From Quillaja saponaria (lineage: Eukaryota > Streptophyta > Magnoliopsida > Fabales > Quillajaceae), in contig CM055608.1 of NCBI GenBank assembly GCA_029379385.1, positions 23,620,350-23,684,349 of the forward strand: a stretch of 64,000 bases of DNA, given 5' to 3'. Below the pieces are notes generated by a model that did no database searches, was not told the DNA's origin, and was given only the letters and a program-made list of their open reading frames with translations. Made by a program: the position numbers and the translations under genes. This document shows, piece by piece, positions 22,504 through 37,080 of this stretch. How positions within the stretch are numbered: the stretch's first letter is position 1; each line of letters begins with the position of its first letter.

Positions 22504-22616
22504 GTGACACCCGAGTCTGTGATTTGTGTGTGGGGTTGGCGTGTGGTGAGTCCCACATCGGACATATACTGGGTTGACCTTGGATATACAAGGTACAAGA
22601 ACCAACTAGGGTGTCA
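22504..22616. mobile_element. Small repeat element with TGACACCC inverted ends
   Basis: TGACACCC at 22505-22512 and GGGTGTCA at 22609-22616 enclose about 110 bases that include TCCCACATCGG, a phrase I associate with short plant retroelement LTRs. No target duplication was found, so it may be a solo LTR or a hairpin-type miniature element. Confidence 0.35.
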
Positions 22617-22723
22617 GCAAAATTCACCTCTGAATGGGACTTGACTTTCAAAGATGAACATCTTCGAGAGGAAGAAGAGAAATAGATCTGACTGGTGAGA
22701 GACATTTCCTCAGGTTTAGCCAT

Positions 22724-25061
22724 ATTTCCCTTCCTTGTTCATGTGGTGGAGGTGATAGCTCAAGCATATGCACTCAAATTATGATATTAAATTCTTTTTT
22801 AGCAAAAAATAATTGTGTTTCTACCCAAAGATTTTAAATGTGAACCTCCATTTGTTTGTTAGTGAGTGGTTCTTTCACATCAGAGATGTCTACACAAGTA
22901 GCCCCAGAAAGAAGCTCAAGAAAATTAAAGGACCATTTTAATCATATTTTGGTATGATATAATATATACCTGGAGCCTAGATAGTCAGATATATCTTTAA
23001 TTGTTTTAGAATCTTTAATCAGTAGCCCTACTATACTGATGAGCATACCAAAAGTGTATAAGTTATAAACGTCACAACTGAGGTGATGAACATCAAAATA
23101 AGAACAAAACATAAAACATAGCTTAACTTCTCCTTTCTGATAAATTTGGTGTGAGCAAAAATAAGTTCAATTCTGAAAGTGAAAAATAAGTAGACAGAGT
23201 ATTAGTTTGAATGAGCTAGGAATAAATTGAAACTCCGCTTCTTCCAGAGACAATAAGAGTAACAGTACAAATGAAATCTGCAAATCTAAACCAAAAGCCA
23301 AATTATGATCTCTCAATTAGTTCAACTGATAAGGTTTTTTTCAATAATCTGGGATTGAAATCCCGCCTTCACCATGGTACCATGCAAATACAAATTACTA
23401 TTTATTGGAGAATAACACGTGAACATCTCGCCTCAGTAATTTGATGCAGGCCACAGAATTTACCAACGCATACATGGCTGCCTTGCATGGTTGTTAGTTA
23501 TATGTAGAACAAATCCATCCTATCTGGATCTGACTAACACAACCAAGCACAAATTGTCTTCAAGTAAAAAAAAAAAAAGCAGCACATGTTAGCCTAAAGT
23601 TTAATACTGCCCCACCATTACACAGCTTCCAAAATCAATCAACCTCTGATAGATTGGTTGGGTGAAGCCACAAAGACAGTTCTTCATGCCCCCCCTGACA
23701 CTGTCATCCTAAACTTCAAAGGAAATGGACCCTCACACATTTACATTGGTGTCCTGCTGATGTTTCATGCCAGATAAGAGTTGCTTGGTCTACAAACAGC
23801 TCGAACCAAAGACACCACATTTTATCTGAAGGCCACATATAGAGGAAAAAGCATACTTACAAATCAAAATAAAAGAAGGGACAGAGGGTGGGGAATGGTC
23901 AAAGATAAGAGCATAAAAACAAAGTTGATCATCAAACAGTAATTTCTCTTGCTTCAGAACTGTGGTATGATCTAATAGTATATTTTTCCTTTTTAGCACC
24001 ATAGGCCTATGAGTAAGAATCTTCCTCCCTTTCTACTGCACCAAAGACCTATGGAGCATAGGAAGTATACAAGAGATAACATAATATACATTCTCTCTGA
24101 CAGTCTGGCTCCAACTCATTAGTCAGGGACTGAGTCATGACTCCAGGCCTCTAAAGACTGTAATGACTATGTCAGAATCAATGAAGTCCATAGAGAGATC
24201 AACATATCTATGTTTTGTACTAATCTGTGTCTTGTATATTGAAATAAAAGCCTATATTACATCTATATAGAGCAATCAAATTTTTCGTTCTCTTTCTGTT
24301 AGTAACTTCTACTGAGAGACAAAACAGAGTCTTTTTATCTCAAAAAACAGTGTTACAATCTTGAAGGTATCTAATGCACTCAGGAGGCTCTTCACACTTC
24401 AGTCCAAGTGTTCCCGGCAATCATAAGACTGTGATCAACTTTGTCAGGAACCTAATACACATGCACTCTCTAAAAGAATCTATGCAGTGCCTTGCATCAA
24501 TTGAAGTGCAGCAGCTTATATGTCGCACTTTTATATCGTAGAATATGTACTACTAGTCTACTATAACTACCATATACACACCTTAACAAAAAATTAACTA
24601 CCACATACAAATTGCAAGATTGATTACATTTTGTTTACAAACAAACATGAGTATTGAATTACATGTTATAGACACCACCTACAATATTATATGCCATACT
24701 TCATTCCATTCTTAAATTACTAATAGTAATAACAAGAATATATAAGCAAGTTGTCTGAGGCAAATCATGAGCTAGAAATTCCTTCAAAAGACATAAAGGT
24801 ATATGGGCAGTATTTACTGCTTTATGATTACAGGTAGGACAAGTTTGTACACTACCCTGGTACATGTATACCAGTAGTATGGAAATTTAAAGGCAATCAG
24901 CTAGAGTTCAGTAATTGAGAATCATTCTTGCAGGTCCTCCACTGACCTATACGTTCAATCATTGTATCTATCAAAGAGAGTAGGAGAGATGGAAAGGGCG
25001 ACACTTATTAAGACCTTTCATGGAAGCCTAATTCAGAAACCAAGCAACCTTAGAGAAAGAA
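22724..25061. other. Intergenic DNA between broken gene and PKS
   Basis: No gene supported. It includes a SINE-like element near 23313-23420. Immediately left of PKS it must hold the PKS promoter and 5' leader, but I could not pick a convincing TATA box. Confidence 0.45.
23313..23420 (+). mobile_element. tRNA-derived SINE-like sequence
   Basis: TTAGTTCAACTGATAAGG (A-box-like) is followed about 20 bases later by GGGATTGAAATCCC (B-box-like), the layout of an internal pol III promoter. The sequence between and around does not fold as a normal tRNA, so a SINE or tRNA pseudogene is likelier than a functional tRNA. The 3' limit is a guess. Confidence 0.4.
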
Positions 25062-26729
25062 ATGCATCTTTCATCTTCTTATCTTAGGCCAGATGAGTCT
25101 AGTAATTGCCAACATCTTACCATTGCCCCCGATCAATGGACAACTGATGATGATTCTACTGCTGAAATAAGCATTTTTGACGCACACAAGTACTTCAACG
25201 AATTAAGCGATATTGACAACCCGAAAGTGATGATTAGCAGCACTAGCAGAGTTTCTCCTTTGGTTAATTTGAATGGAGAACACAGTTCTGACCGATGTGG
25301 TATCTCTTCTGTTCCCCGAAGACACTCATCTGCTTCATCATCTGTGGATGGTAGCTGCGGTAGCATTAGGAACTACAGAACCCGTTCTTTCCATGCTGCA
25401 ACTCCAACAGCCTCATCAGAAGCCAGTTGGAACAGTCAGACTGGTCTGTTATCTCATCCTCCTGGTACAATTGCAGTCTCTATCAGAAATCCTCCTCATC
25501 TTCATGGTCACAAGAAGAAATCTAGTGTCTCAATGTCCACACCAAGATGGCTTTTTAGAAGATGTCCATGCTCAGGTAAGAAATCTATTCAAGTAGACGG
25601 AAATACAAAGACATCAGAACCCAAAATCTCAACACCACAAAGGCAAACTACACCACGTTTATCACAAAACCAATATGCTAGAGTTTCTGTTAATCCCAAT
25701 AACACCAATCCCAAGACATCAGTGGAAAAGTTTCCGCTGAATAATTTGGAGACAGTACCCAATAAACCTAAATCCAATAACATTTTCATCAAACCCAACA
25801 ACTGTGTGGACCAAAGACAATCAGAACAACAGCAAATAATCGTCACCAACTGTCATAAACTGTCACCAGCAGAGACTCCTTTTCCTGCAACCCTGCAGTC
25901 CCAGCGTGTATTAACCTCTGGAAGGCCTTTTATTGATCATGCTGCTGGATTCACCTTTCCTATATTGAAACCATCATTAACAACATCATCATCATCATCA
26001 CCCTCCATGAAACTGCAAGTCCACAATGGCATTGATGAGGACCCACCCGGAGATTCTTTAGAAGTTATCCGACCCCCCGATATTGAACCCAACTCTGTTT
26101 CAAGGAAAGTACTCATTGACACAGATCGTCAAAATTTCACATACCCAGCAAGTCCCAAGTCCAGAATTATCGATGACGATTTAGCAAGCGATGCAAGCTC
26201 CGACCTTTTTGAGATTGAGAGCTTCTCCACCCAGACTACACCTACATTTCCAATAGCCTATCGACGAAGAGACTCATTAGACGAAGCTTCCAATTTTGAT
26301 GACAGACGATTAAGTACCAATAGTGGGTTCTTGTATGGTAGGCGAAGCTTAGACGAGCCAATGACACCCACAATCACAGAAGGATATGAACCAAGTGAAG
26401 CTAGCATTGACTGGAGTGTGACCACAGCAGAAGGGTTTGACAGAGCAAGTGTTAACAATTTCTCAGTCACCGCATCGGAAATAGCCGGGGAAATCACAAT
26501 GATTCGAGGGTTGAATGGAAATGGGTGTAATCGGCAACCGGAGAAGAGTAGATGGAAAAGTTCCTCCGGTAATGGCTTGTTGAGCTGTCGATGTGAGAAG
26601 GCGGTGAACGTTGGACCACAACCAGTGAAATTTGTGCCTGTTGCTAAGGAACATAGAGGGGCCACCCCATTACCGTCAAGGCATGTTAGTAGTAGGCCAG
26701 TCACTGCGAATAAGCCATCCATTGCATAA
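25062..26729 (+). CDS. PKS1: Phytochrome kinase substrate (PKS) family protein
   Basis: Intronless, 555 residues. PKS proteins bind phytochromes and phototropins near the plasma membrane and mediate phototropism, leaf positioning and other light growth responses. Family marks are SEASWNSQTGLL (119-130), the basic and cysteine-rich PRWLFRRCPCSGKKS (161-175), SDASSDLFEIESFS (376-389) and SEASIDWSVTTAEGFDRASV (445-464). No enzymatic domain is present; most of the chain is Ser/Thr/Pro-rich and probably disordered and phosphorylated, as in known members. The cysteine pair C168/C170 lies where S-acylation could attach it to membranes (inference). The ATG at 25062 is the first in frame and precedes all conserved blocks. 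PKS1, PKS2 and PKS4 cannot be told apart safely here. Confidence 0.9.
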   Translation: MHLSSSYLRPDESSNCQHLTIAPDQWTTDDDSTAEISIFDAHKYFNELSDIDNPKVMISSTSRVSPLVNLNGEHSSDRCGISSVPRRHSSASSSVDGSCGSIRNYRTRSFHAATPTASSEASWNSQTGLLSHPPGTIAVSIRNPPHLHGHKKKSSVSMSTPRWLFRRCPCSGKKSIQVDGNTKTSEPKISTPQRQTTPRLSQNQYARVSVNPNNTNPKTSVEKFPLNNLETVPNKPKSNNIFIKPNNCVDQRQSEQQQIIVTNCHKLSPAETPFPATLQSQRVLTSGRPFIDHAAGFTFPILKPSLTTSSSSSPSMKLQVHNGIDEDPPGDSLEVIRPPDIEPNSVSRKVLIDTDRQNFTYPASPKSRIIDDDLASDASSDLFEIESFSTQTTPTFPIAYRRRDSLDEASNFDDRRLSTNSGFLYGRRSLDEPMTPTITEGYEPSEASIDWSVTTAEGFDRASVNNFSVTASEIAGEITMIRGLNGNGCNRQPEKSRWKSSSGNGLLSCRCEKAVNVGPQPVKFVPVAKEHRGATPLPSRHVSSRPVTANKPSIA

Positions 26730-27619
26730 TGTCACACTTTTGCAGCATAGCCAAGGCAAGCGCTGCCATGAGATGGTTTATAATCTATTTATGTATGCAT
26801 ACCGTCATGTCATGTCCATGCAGGGCATCGCATGGCAGGAGAAGCATTTTTCTTTTTTTCCATGCAATGTTTTCTTATTTTTGTTTCTAGTTTTAATAAT
26901 CATGTGATCTTGTTTACTGGTATCAAATTTTTTTTTTCCTTCACATGATTGTTCAATTTAGTTTATCTTATTCTCACAGAATTAAAATAAAATATCACTA
27001 TAAAAATATTATTACAAATATATTGTCTCATAGAACTCTCATCTAACAACATTTTAATTATTCACGTCAGCATATTTGTTATCACTGTTAAATCTTGTAA
27101 ATTATAATTGATGTCGCTAACAACTTCTTTGCATAAGTTTATTTCTATCCAATTTGCTCGCTCCATTTTACTTGAACATATATGTAACTTATTATTCATA
27201 AATATTATATTCGTGAAAGAAATGGCTTTGTCACATGCCTTTAAGAGTAAGAGTAAATTAAAACAATAATACTTGGTTAAACTTTTCTCCATTTTAACAA
27301 TTATACAATAAATTTCATTGGAGCATGGTCTAGAAACTTAAACTTTTGGATTATAACTGCATTCTCAAACCTAATGCTTTGACATTTACAAGACTTCTGG
27401 GCTAAGTTCGAGTGTCCAGATCAAAATTTGTATTCCTATTTATATTACTAGGCCTATTGAATGTGACAGGTTCATGCCCCAGGTCAACATGCTAGTAGTT
27501 TCTCTGAGAAGCCATTGCCATATTTATTGTCTTGTTTTGTAAGGTGTAAATTAGACGTTTGGGGAGACTACAGGTTTTGCCTTTTGGAAACCAGTGCCCT
27601 TTTACACTTGGATACATAC
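26730..27619. other. PKS 3' region and intergenic DNA
   Basis: It contains the probable PKS 3' untranslated region and AT-rich spacer. No gene recognised. Confidence 0.45.
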
Positions 27620-27627
27620 TATATAAA
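27620..27627 (+). promoter_or_regulatory. TATA box for the 114-residue gene
   Basis: TATATAAA about 30 bases before a plausible start site near 27650-27660, leaving a leader of about 185 bases before the ATG at 27840. Confidence 0.55.
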
Positions 27628-27702
27628 GCCTCATAAACAAGTAACAAAAGCAAAGCATCATAAAGCACCAAAAAAGCTCAAAACCAGCAGCAGCATCAAC
27701 CA

Positions 27703-27732
27703 ATGGGTTTCATTGTTGTCATAATGGTATAA
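27703..27732 (+). other. Upstream ORF 1 (9 codons)
   Basis: ATGGGTTTC...GTATAA in the predicted leader; it has good plant context (CCAATGGG). Confidence 0.45.
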
Positions 27733-27736
27733 ATAT

Positions 27737-27799
27737 ATGTTGCTTTGGATAACAAATCAAAGAGCTATAGGAGAGCTTCCTTTTGAAAGTCTAATCTAA
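27737..27799 (+). other. Upstream ORF 2 (20 codons)
   Basis: Starts MLLWITNQRA and ends 40 bases before the main ATG, so it could repress or gate translation of the main frame. Confidence 0.4.
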
Positions 27800-27839
27800 T
27801 TAAATCAATTTTCTGCAAGCAAGAAACTGTTGGGCAACA

Positions 27840-28184
27840 ATGAGCTTGAAGTTCTGCACCATAAGGTCTCAACCACGGAAATTTGGGATTTCATTTGTGA
27901 TAGCAGATCGTGTTACAGCAGAAATCAATGACAAAAAGAAAGTTGTGGGAAAGCATCCATTAAGGATAACTAGAGTTCCATCAGGTGGACCAATTGAATT
28001 TCATAAGATTGTGGAGGAAGCAAAAAAACTGGAATCCCCGTTGAAGAAGAGAAATGGGATTGCAAAGAAGGTGAATCACAAAAAAGCATACCATAGGAGC
28101 CGCATGAATGATTGGCATGTAGAAGTCTTTTACTTAGACCATTGGAGTGATGGCCAACCATCAAGTCCTACTTGTTTACATTGA
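27840..28184 (+). CDS. Small basic protein of unknown function
   Basis: 114 residues, single exon. The start context AACAATGAGC is close to the plant consensus and there is an in-frame stop just upstream. The sequence is lysine- and arginine-rich in the middle (KKRNGIAKKVNHKKAYHRSR), with HPLRITRVPSGGPIEFHKI before it and a more acidic, aromatic C-terminal part (WHVEVFYLDHWSDG). No signal peptide, membrane segment or motif that I recognise. A TATA box at 27620 and two short upstream ORFs suggest a real transcription unit. It could instead be one exon of a larger gene, because an AG (CTGCAAG) lies just before the ATG. No function is proposed. Confidence 0.5.
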   Translation: MSLKFCTIRSQPRKFGISFVIADRVTAEINDKKKVVGKHPLRITRVPSGGPIEFHKIVEEAKKLESPLKKRNGIAKKVNHKKAYHRSRMNDWHVEVFYLDHWSDGQPSSPTCLH

Positions 28185-28539
28185 ATTAAGTCACTATTCC
28201 TTGCCAATACTTCACATTTTTCACAGTATATGTGCCTAAGGGTCAGACTTTGATATCTTTTTATGTTTTGTAAGAGGATGGGGCTCTATTTTTAAGGGAT
28301 TCAGATTGGTCTCTAGTGGAATTCAGATGTGGATCTTATATTGGCTACTTGAAAGCAGTTTTATCTGTTTCCTGTGAAAATATTAATGCCTTTTACAAGA
28401 TTGTTTCACTAATTTGAAGTGCTGAGTATCCTTGTACCCACTAGTATTTTATGATAAATAAGCTTCAAATGAATATTCAAGTATATCATAAAAGTCTTGA
28501 CAATCTTTGCATATAAATTTTGTAATTGTAAAAAGTAGT

Positions 28540-29484
28540 TTAATTACACGCAATTTCCGTCCTTAAGAATTTAGTTTAGTTTCTGTTGTTTTGATTTTCA
28601 TAAATGAATCCTTATTGTTACAAAAATCAAATAATTTGATTCTCGTTGAGTTGCCGTCTGTATTAACAATGTCTGGTATAGACAAACGGATTGCCCACGT
28701 GTCTGGCTGACATGGTTAACATCCTTTTCACAAAAAAACTGAACGAATTATACTCCAATCTCAAAAAATTCACAAAACCACCATGTTGAGAAATACCACC
28801 ACATGAATTCAATAAATGTAAACCCATTTATGTAGCTGACACCCTTTTTTCTTTCAAACTAAATTTGTGTCATTTGGCCAACTTTCTACCCGAAGAAGAA
28901 GAAAGTGAATTCAGACTGAGTGAATAGTGGGGCTTCATCCACCCCCACCATTTCCACTTCTACCTACTTCAAGTTATGAAGGAGGAGTTATGATAGCTTT
29001 AATTATCCCACAGCCAAACTACCAGACGCCGCTATAGTCAAACTCAATTATGCCTCGTTTCATCAAAGTCCAATTCTTCCTAATTTAAGTTGCAGAACCT
29101 TACCAATGGAGGAGGAAGCAGAAAGGCCGTGAAAGTAGGGATTTTTGGGGAAGATTGAAGTTGACGGTGAAGGAAACGACGTCGTTTTTGTTACTGATTA
29201 GGGGGAAAAAAAAATTAAATGCAACGTTTTGAAGGATGTTGGGGTTATGTTTGGATTTCTACTAGCCACATCAGCTGGAAACGTGGACATTCCGTTTATC
29301 CAAATTGTTAACTTAGATTGGACGGCAACTCATGTGAGGATCACATATTGTTGGGATTTTGAAACTATATATGAGGATCAAATTAGTTCAATTTTGGAAA
29401 CAAGGAGGATCTAATTGTGAAAATCGGAACAATAGGATTACATTGAATTTCTAAGAAAACTATAAGAATTAAAAGTGTAATTAA
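28540..29484. mobile_element. 945-bp DNA transposon with long terminal inverted repeats
   Basis: The left end TTAATTACAC (28540-28549) is matched by GTGTAATTAA at the right (29475-29484). The similarity continues inward, with gaps, to about 28714 on the left and 29262 on the right. Matching inner phrases include ATCAAATTA/TAATTTGAT, GAGTTGCCGTC and CCACGT. Such long inverted repeats fit a non-autonomous Mutator-like element. The middle (28715-29261) has no open frame and contains the palindrome AAACGACGTCGTTT (about 29176-29189). I could not align a 9-bp target duplication. The open frame at 29229-29414 lies within the right repeat and is not a gene. Confidence 0.65.
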
Positions 29485-29900
29485 GTCTAAGTAAAAATTA
29501 AGTTGAAGTTTTGTTCTTACCCTTTATGACATTGTATTCTTAAGTTTAACCCTGCCCTTTATTGATATGCTTGACATTTGACAAACAAATTATAGCATCA
29601 TCTCCTTGTGAAATTTTAGAGGCATATATATGTTAACTTCATGCATATTGGTTACTAAACATTGTGGTATAACACCTTTCAAGAATCCAAATTGTCAAGG
29701 TGCAAATAGATTACAAACTCATAAAACAAAAATGAAAACAGTGTAGAAAACAGAAAGAAGACAAGGAGCCTAAAATGGCTTTTTGTAGATATAGTCACAA
29801 TCTATTATCTATACTGATATGTAAGTATTAATTAGTAGTGAAACAAGAACCAATGCTAAAAACCCAGATGACCAAATTTGAAGAATATATTTATCTAGGT

Positions 29901-30146
29901 CTAGGACCAAACAGAGTCCACACAAACTCTTGACTCCTGAAGCATTTGCACTACCATCATCTCTTCTTCAGCATTGAAATTGCTGCTGCTTCTTCTCTCT
30001 GCGTATCTTTTAGACAAAATTGAAACACTATCAGTAGATTCAGTACCATCACAGGAAGAAGAAGGAGGAGGAGGAGGTTTTGCAAAGAAAGCTGTTTTGT
30101 TTGGGCAACGAATAAGGAGAGACAGCAGAAGTACTAGAGAAGCCAT
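29901..30146 (-). CDS. 81-residue protein with N-terminal hydrophobic segment, unknown
   Basis: The ATG at 30146 starts MASLVLLLSLLIRCPNKTAF, a hydrophobic stretch fit for a signal peptide or single membrane anchor. A run of five prolines, serine-rich stretches (KRYAERRSSSN) and an acidic end NAEEEMMVVQMLQESRVCVD follow. Upstream codons stay open to 30194 but without another ATG. A TATA box at 30231-30238 on the same strand would place the transcript start 50-60 bases before the ATG. I do not recognise the family. The short precursor form, dibasic-type sites and single cysteine near the C-terminus could fit a signalling-peptide precursor, but nothing proves it. Confidence 0.5.
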   Translation of the reverse strand: MASLVLLLSLLIRCPNKTAFFAKPPPPPSSSCDGTESTDSVSILSKRYAERRSSSNFNAEEEMMVVQMLQESRVCVDSVWS

Positions 30147-30230
30147 TAATGGTGAAAGCCTCAAGAAGCTTTCTTTGTTTTTTTTATGTATCACACAGGT
30201 TTATTTTTAGTTGTACTAAGTTGAGTGTGC

Positions 30231-30238
30231 TTTTATAG
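30231..30238 (-). promoter_or_regulatory. TATA box for the 81-residue gene
   Basis: Minus-strand CTATAAAAG, flanked by a pyrimidine-rich leader downstream. Confidence 0.55.
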
Positions 30239-31643
30239 AGAGAAGCAGAGAGTAAATGAGGAAAATGTGTACCCCATTGGCTGTGTTGCTTGTTAATGTC
30301 TTCCAATTCTGCTGGTTTTCCTTATCATCACTATAAAAGTGGTTGTGGTTGTTGGGAATTTGGTCATTTCATCCCTCTGTTTTTTACGGCTAATTAAGAA
30401 AAGGCCGGTAGATGACTTTTCAGCCGAACCTCTCTATCCTATCAACCAAAAAAAAAAGTGAAACAAAAATGAAGAACTTATACAAGTTGATACTAAAATT
30501 GGATCAGAACTCAGAGTTTTAAACTTCACTATGTAAACAATTCAAAGAGAAAGAATAAAGAACTTCCTATATCTGTAGAATTCAGTTCTATAGGTTGACA
30601 TGTCAATTATTTTTTTTTTAATAAAACCATTTTCATGCAAAAAACTGTTATTTAGTAGAAACAGCTATTTTCTACCTTAAATTTTAGAATTTTCTTGCTC
30701 AACGTAATGATACTACTCTTTATTACTATGGAATTTGAAACCACGTTAGCAGCATATTTTATACTATGTCCACATTTAATAAAACTACTTTGTATAGTTG
30801 AAATCTCTTTGATTTTTTTTGTTTTTTTGTTTGTTTTCCTTTTTCATTTGGAGGAAAGTGATAGCTTGCATATATTTGTAAACATGAGCATACTGTGAGT
30901 GACAAGTATGTCCTGCCATGGAAATCAAGTAATGTAGTATCCCGCAAGATTAGTAGTATATTTCTCAAAAGCAACCATATGAAAGTTCATCATTCAACAA
31001 ATATCATTATCTGGTATAATGTTTGGCTAGAAAATATTTTAGCCCATTTCTTAAGGGTATATTAGTTACAATATTAAAAACTTATAATGTATTTTATGGT
31101 ATCCAAATCCTCATAATTAGAAGTAAAAAAAATAAAAAATCTTATGAGAGATGTTAAGGGTACTCTTCATCTCCTCTCCCTTCCATCTCCTCTCATTTCC
31201 TCTCCCTCCATTCCGTTCCATTCAAATGAACCCTTAAAAGAAATCAAATTGAATATTTTCCAGTCATAATTCTGGCTGGAGAAATGATGTCAGACTAAAT
31301 AAAATTGACCGGATAATTATAGGAAAGACAAAACCTTAACTTTAGTTGGGGAGAACCTCTTATATTATCCATTATTCATTGAGAGATATGACACTAAACA
31401 GGGCCATAAGGTTTCCCTTCTCTCTAAAACTAGACCAGAAATCACTTGGTTATTCAATATTTGATAATATAGATAGGATTAACCCGTTCAACCACATTTA
31501 GTACAGGTCTTAAACTTTCAGTAAACTCACTTCAAGTGATATTAACATGGTCACTTAGTTTTCCCTATTCCATTATTGATAGATACCACAAGGATAGATG
31601 ACACAATCACAAGCACCAATGGCTCAACATCAATTCTCATATC
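30239..31643. other. Intergenic DNA, including a probable MITE
   Basis: No exon found. It holds the HINT1 3' flank and the miniature element at 31051-31236. Confidence 0.45.
31051..31236. mobile_element. Probable MITE with TTAAGGGT ends
   Basis: TTAAGGGTAT at 31051 and GAACCCTTAA ending at 31236 form short inverted ends; a further TTAAGGGT lies at about 31154. The right part is a pyrimidine-rich tract rich in CTCCC and TTCC. No target duplication is clear. Confidence 0.4.
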
Positions 31644-35087
<3,444 letters not shown>

Positions 35088-35125
35088 TGGAGTGAAATGT
35101 GAAGTCAACAGAGCAATTCGACCAT

Positions 35126-35133
35126 TTATATAG
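35126..35133 (-). promoter_or_regulatory. HINT1 TATA box
   Basis: Minus-strand CTATATAA about 40 bases before the ATG at 35087, implying a very short leader. Confidence 0.5.
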
Positions 35134-35139
35134 CCGCCG

Positions 35140-37080
35140 ATACTATTAGCCCCACCCTTTGAGTTCACCATTGAACCTCACCACGCCTTCCTTCTATGCT
35201 TTTTTGTTTTCTTTTAAATTACACACCAATTGGAACTCACCACGTCAGCATCAGAACATTTTGGATCATTGATGGTAACCAATTTTATTTTTTTCTAATA
35301 AATTTATCTTATTAATTAAATTTTTATAAATTATGTTTTACAAAGACAAAAAAATTTTGTTGGTAAACTATTTTTATATATAGCATAAATATATTAAATA
35401 ATTAAAAAAATTTATTTACATTTTAATTTGTAATGATTACATGATAGTTGTTTATTGAAGACATAAAAAATAAAAATAAGAAATCATGAAGTTGTGTTAA
35501 AGATTAAAAATTAAGAAATTTTGTAATAAAAACAAAAAACGTAGTTATTCTAAATATGTTCATTTTTTTAAAAAAATAAAATAAAATTTTCTAATATGAC
35601 CATTTTTAAACAATTGTAAATTTTACAAATTAACTTATTATTTTATTATTTATTTCTTTTGGTGTTTCTTAGAAGACTGATACCTAACCAGTCCTAGAAT
35701 TCCTTGAAAGTTGATACCTCCTCGAAATTCCTTTATTTTATTCTGTTTATTTATCTTTTAAGGAATAGAATTAAAAAACATAAACCTCTTTACTTTTTGA
35801 ACTTTAAGAATAACGCTATTTACATGACCCCTCGCTATACCATGTGTTTTTAATTTTAGTAGAAAAATATGTGCTTTACAACGACACCAAAGGCCAACGA
35901 AAAAATGCAACACTTTTATTATAAAAATTAAAATTAATATATATGAGAGAGTTATATGGCTCGTTAAAATTAATAACCAGTACTTCTAATTTTATCAAGT
36001 AAATTAATGTGTTGTAATTTTATTTACTAACATGACATTGTATAATAAATTAAATAATAACTCCCTTTAATTAAGTGATAAGTCTTATTTATTTATTTAG
36101 TTTTTTTTTTTTGGTCTCAAAAGTCTTCTTTATTTAACTAGTAATGACATGTTTCAAATGTACTTTAAAATAATAATTTTTTTAGTAAATGTTTTAAGTA
36201 TACTTGTTAAGTAATAATAAATATAATTTTAAAAAAATTAAAATACTTTAGTAATCAATATTAATTAAACAACACTAAAACTATTGTCAATAGCATCAAT
36301 AAATAAATAAATAAATCTCTAGCCTCTATATCCCATCAACAAGTGCTAAAAAACCCTTTAAAGTAAAATCAAAATTTCACGATGAGAAGTAGAAATATAA
36401 AATTGTCCATTACTCTTAAGGACTCATCTACAAGTAATCTGAATGGGGTCAATTTTTATTTTAGAGTTTGTTTAGTAAGTGAGTTGTGCTCAGATTTTAT
36501 GTTGATCCAAGATTGATAAGTTGGAAGAGGGGTGAATAGATTGTTCGAATTAAAAAAATACTCTATTGTCACTTTCGAAAAACAGAGCATTTTCAAGTTT
36601 AAAACTTGAAAGGAAAGATGAATACTTAGAGGATAAGAAAGTAGGTTAACCGTTAATTAACTGAAAGTAAAGAGTTAAAGGAAGAGATTTGTGCAATTGA
36701 TATTTATAGTGATTCACCATAACTCCTAGTTACATCCACCTTCCTACACTCCCTTTCAGAATTTCACTATCAACTGAATTGCAAGGATCAACAAAACCTC
36801 CACACTTAACTACAAGGCTCAACAACTTACATACTAATTTTCAAGTCTCAACAACAACTAATGCTTACAGGTCTTAGCAAAAACCTATATGAATTGAAAG
36901 AGGTAACCACTACCCCAAGTTTCTCAGAACTTGTTACAAGCTAAACGTTACCTAACTTAATCCTAAACTCTAAGTTCACACTCACTGGATTTTCACAGAA
37001 TATAACAATGGGTATGCTCAATAAGATTCACTTGGTTTAAGGTTTCCTCACAAAATTGAAAGTTTTAAATATAGTTGAGT
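35140..37080. other. HINT1 promoter and AT-rich intergenic DNA
   Basis: No coding region. Long A/T-rich runs are present, with a tetranucleotide AAAT array near 36300-36318. The 5' end of the copia element to the right is not visible here. Confidence 0.5.

Noticed and set aside
22448..22723. 91-codon frame as a complete gene
   Set aside because: Its second half is the short repeat element; only the first 30 or so codons could be a true exon.
23790..24002. 70-codon minus-strand frame
   Set aside because: No motif, splice or promoter support; probably chance.
26258..26722. 154-codon open frame opposite the PKS gene
   Set aside because: It is antisense to a clearly conserved PKS region, its composition mirrors the sense codons, and it has no domain.
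30147..30194. N-terminal extension of the 81-residue protein
   Set aside because: The extension starts at GTG, not ATG; plant nuclear genes start at ATG, so 30146 is used.
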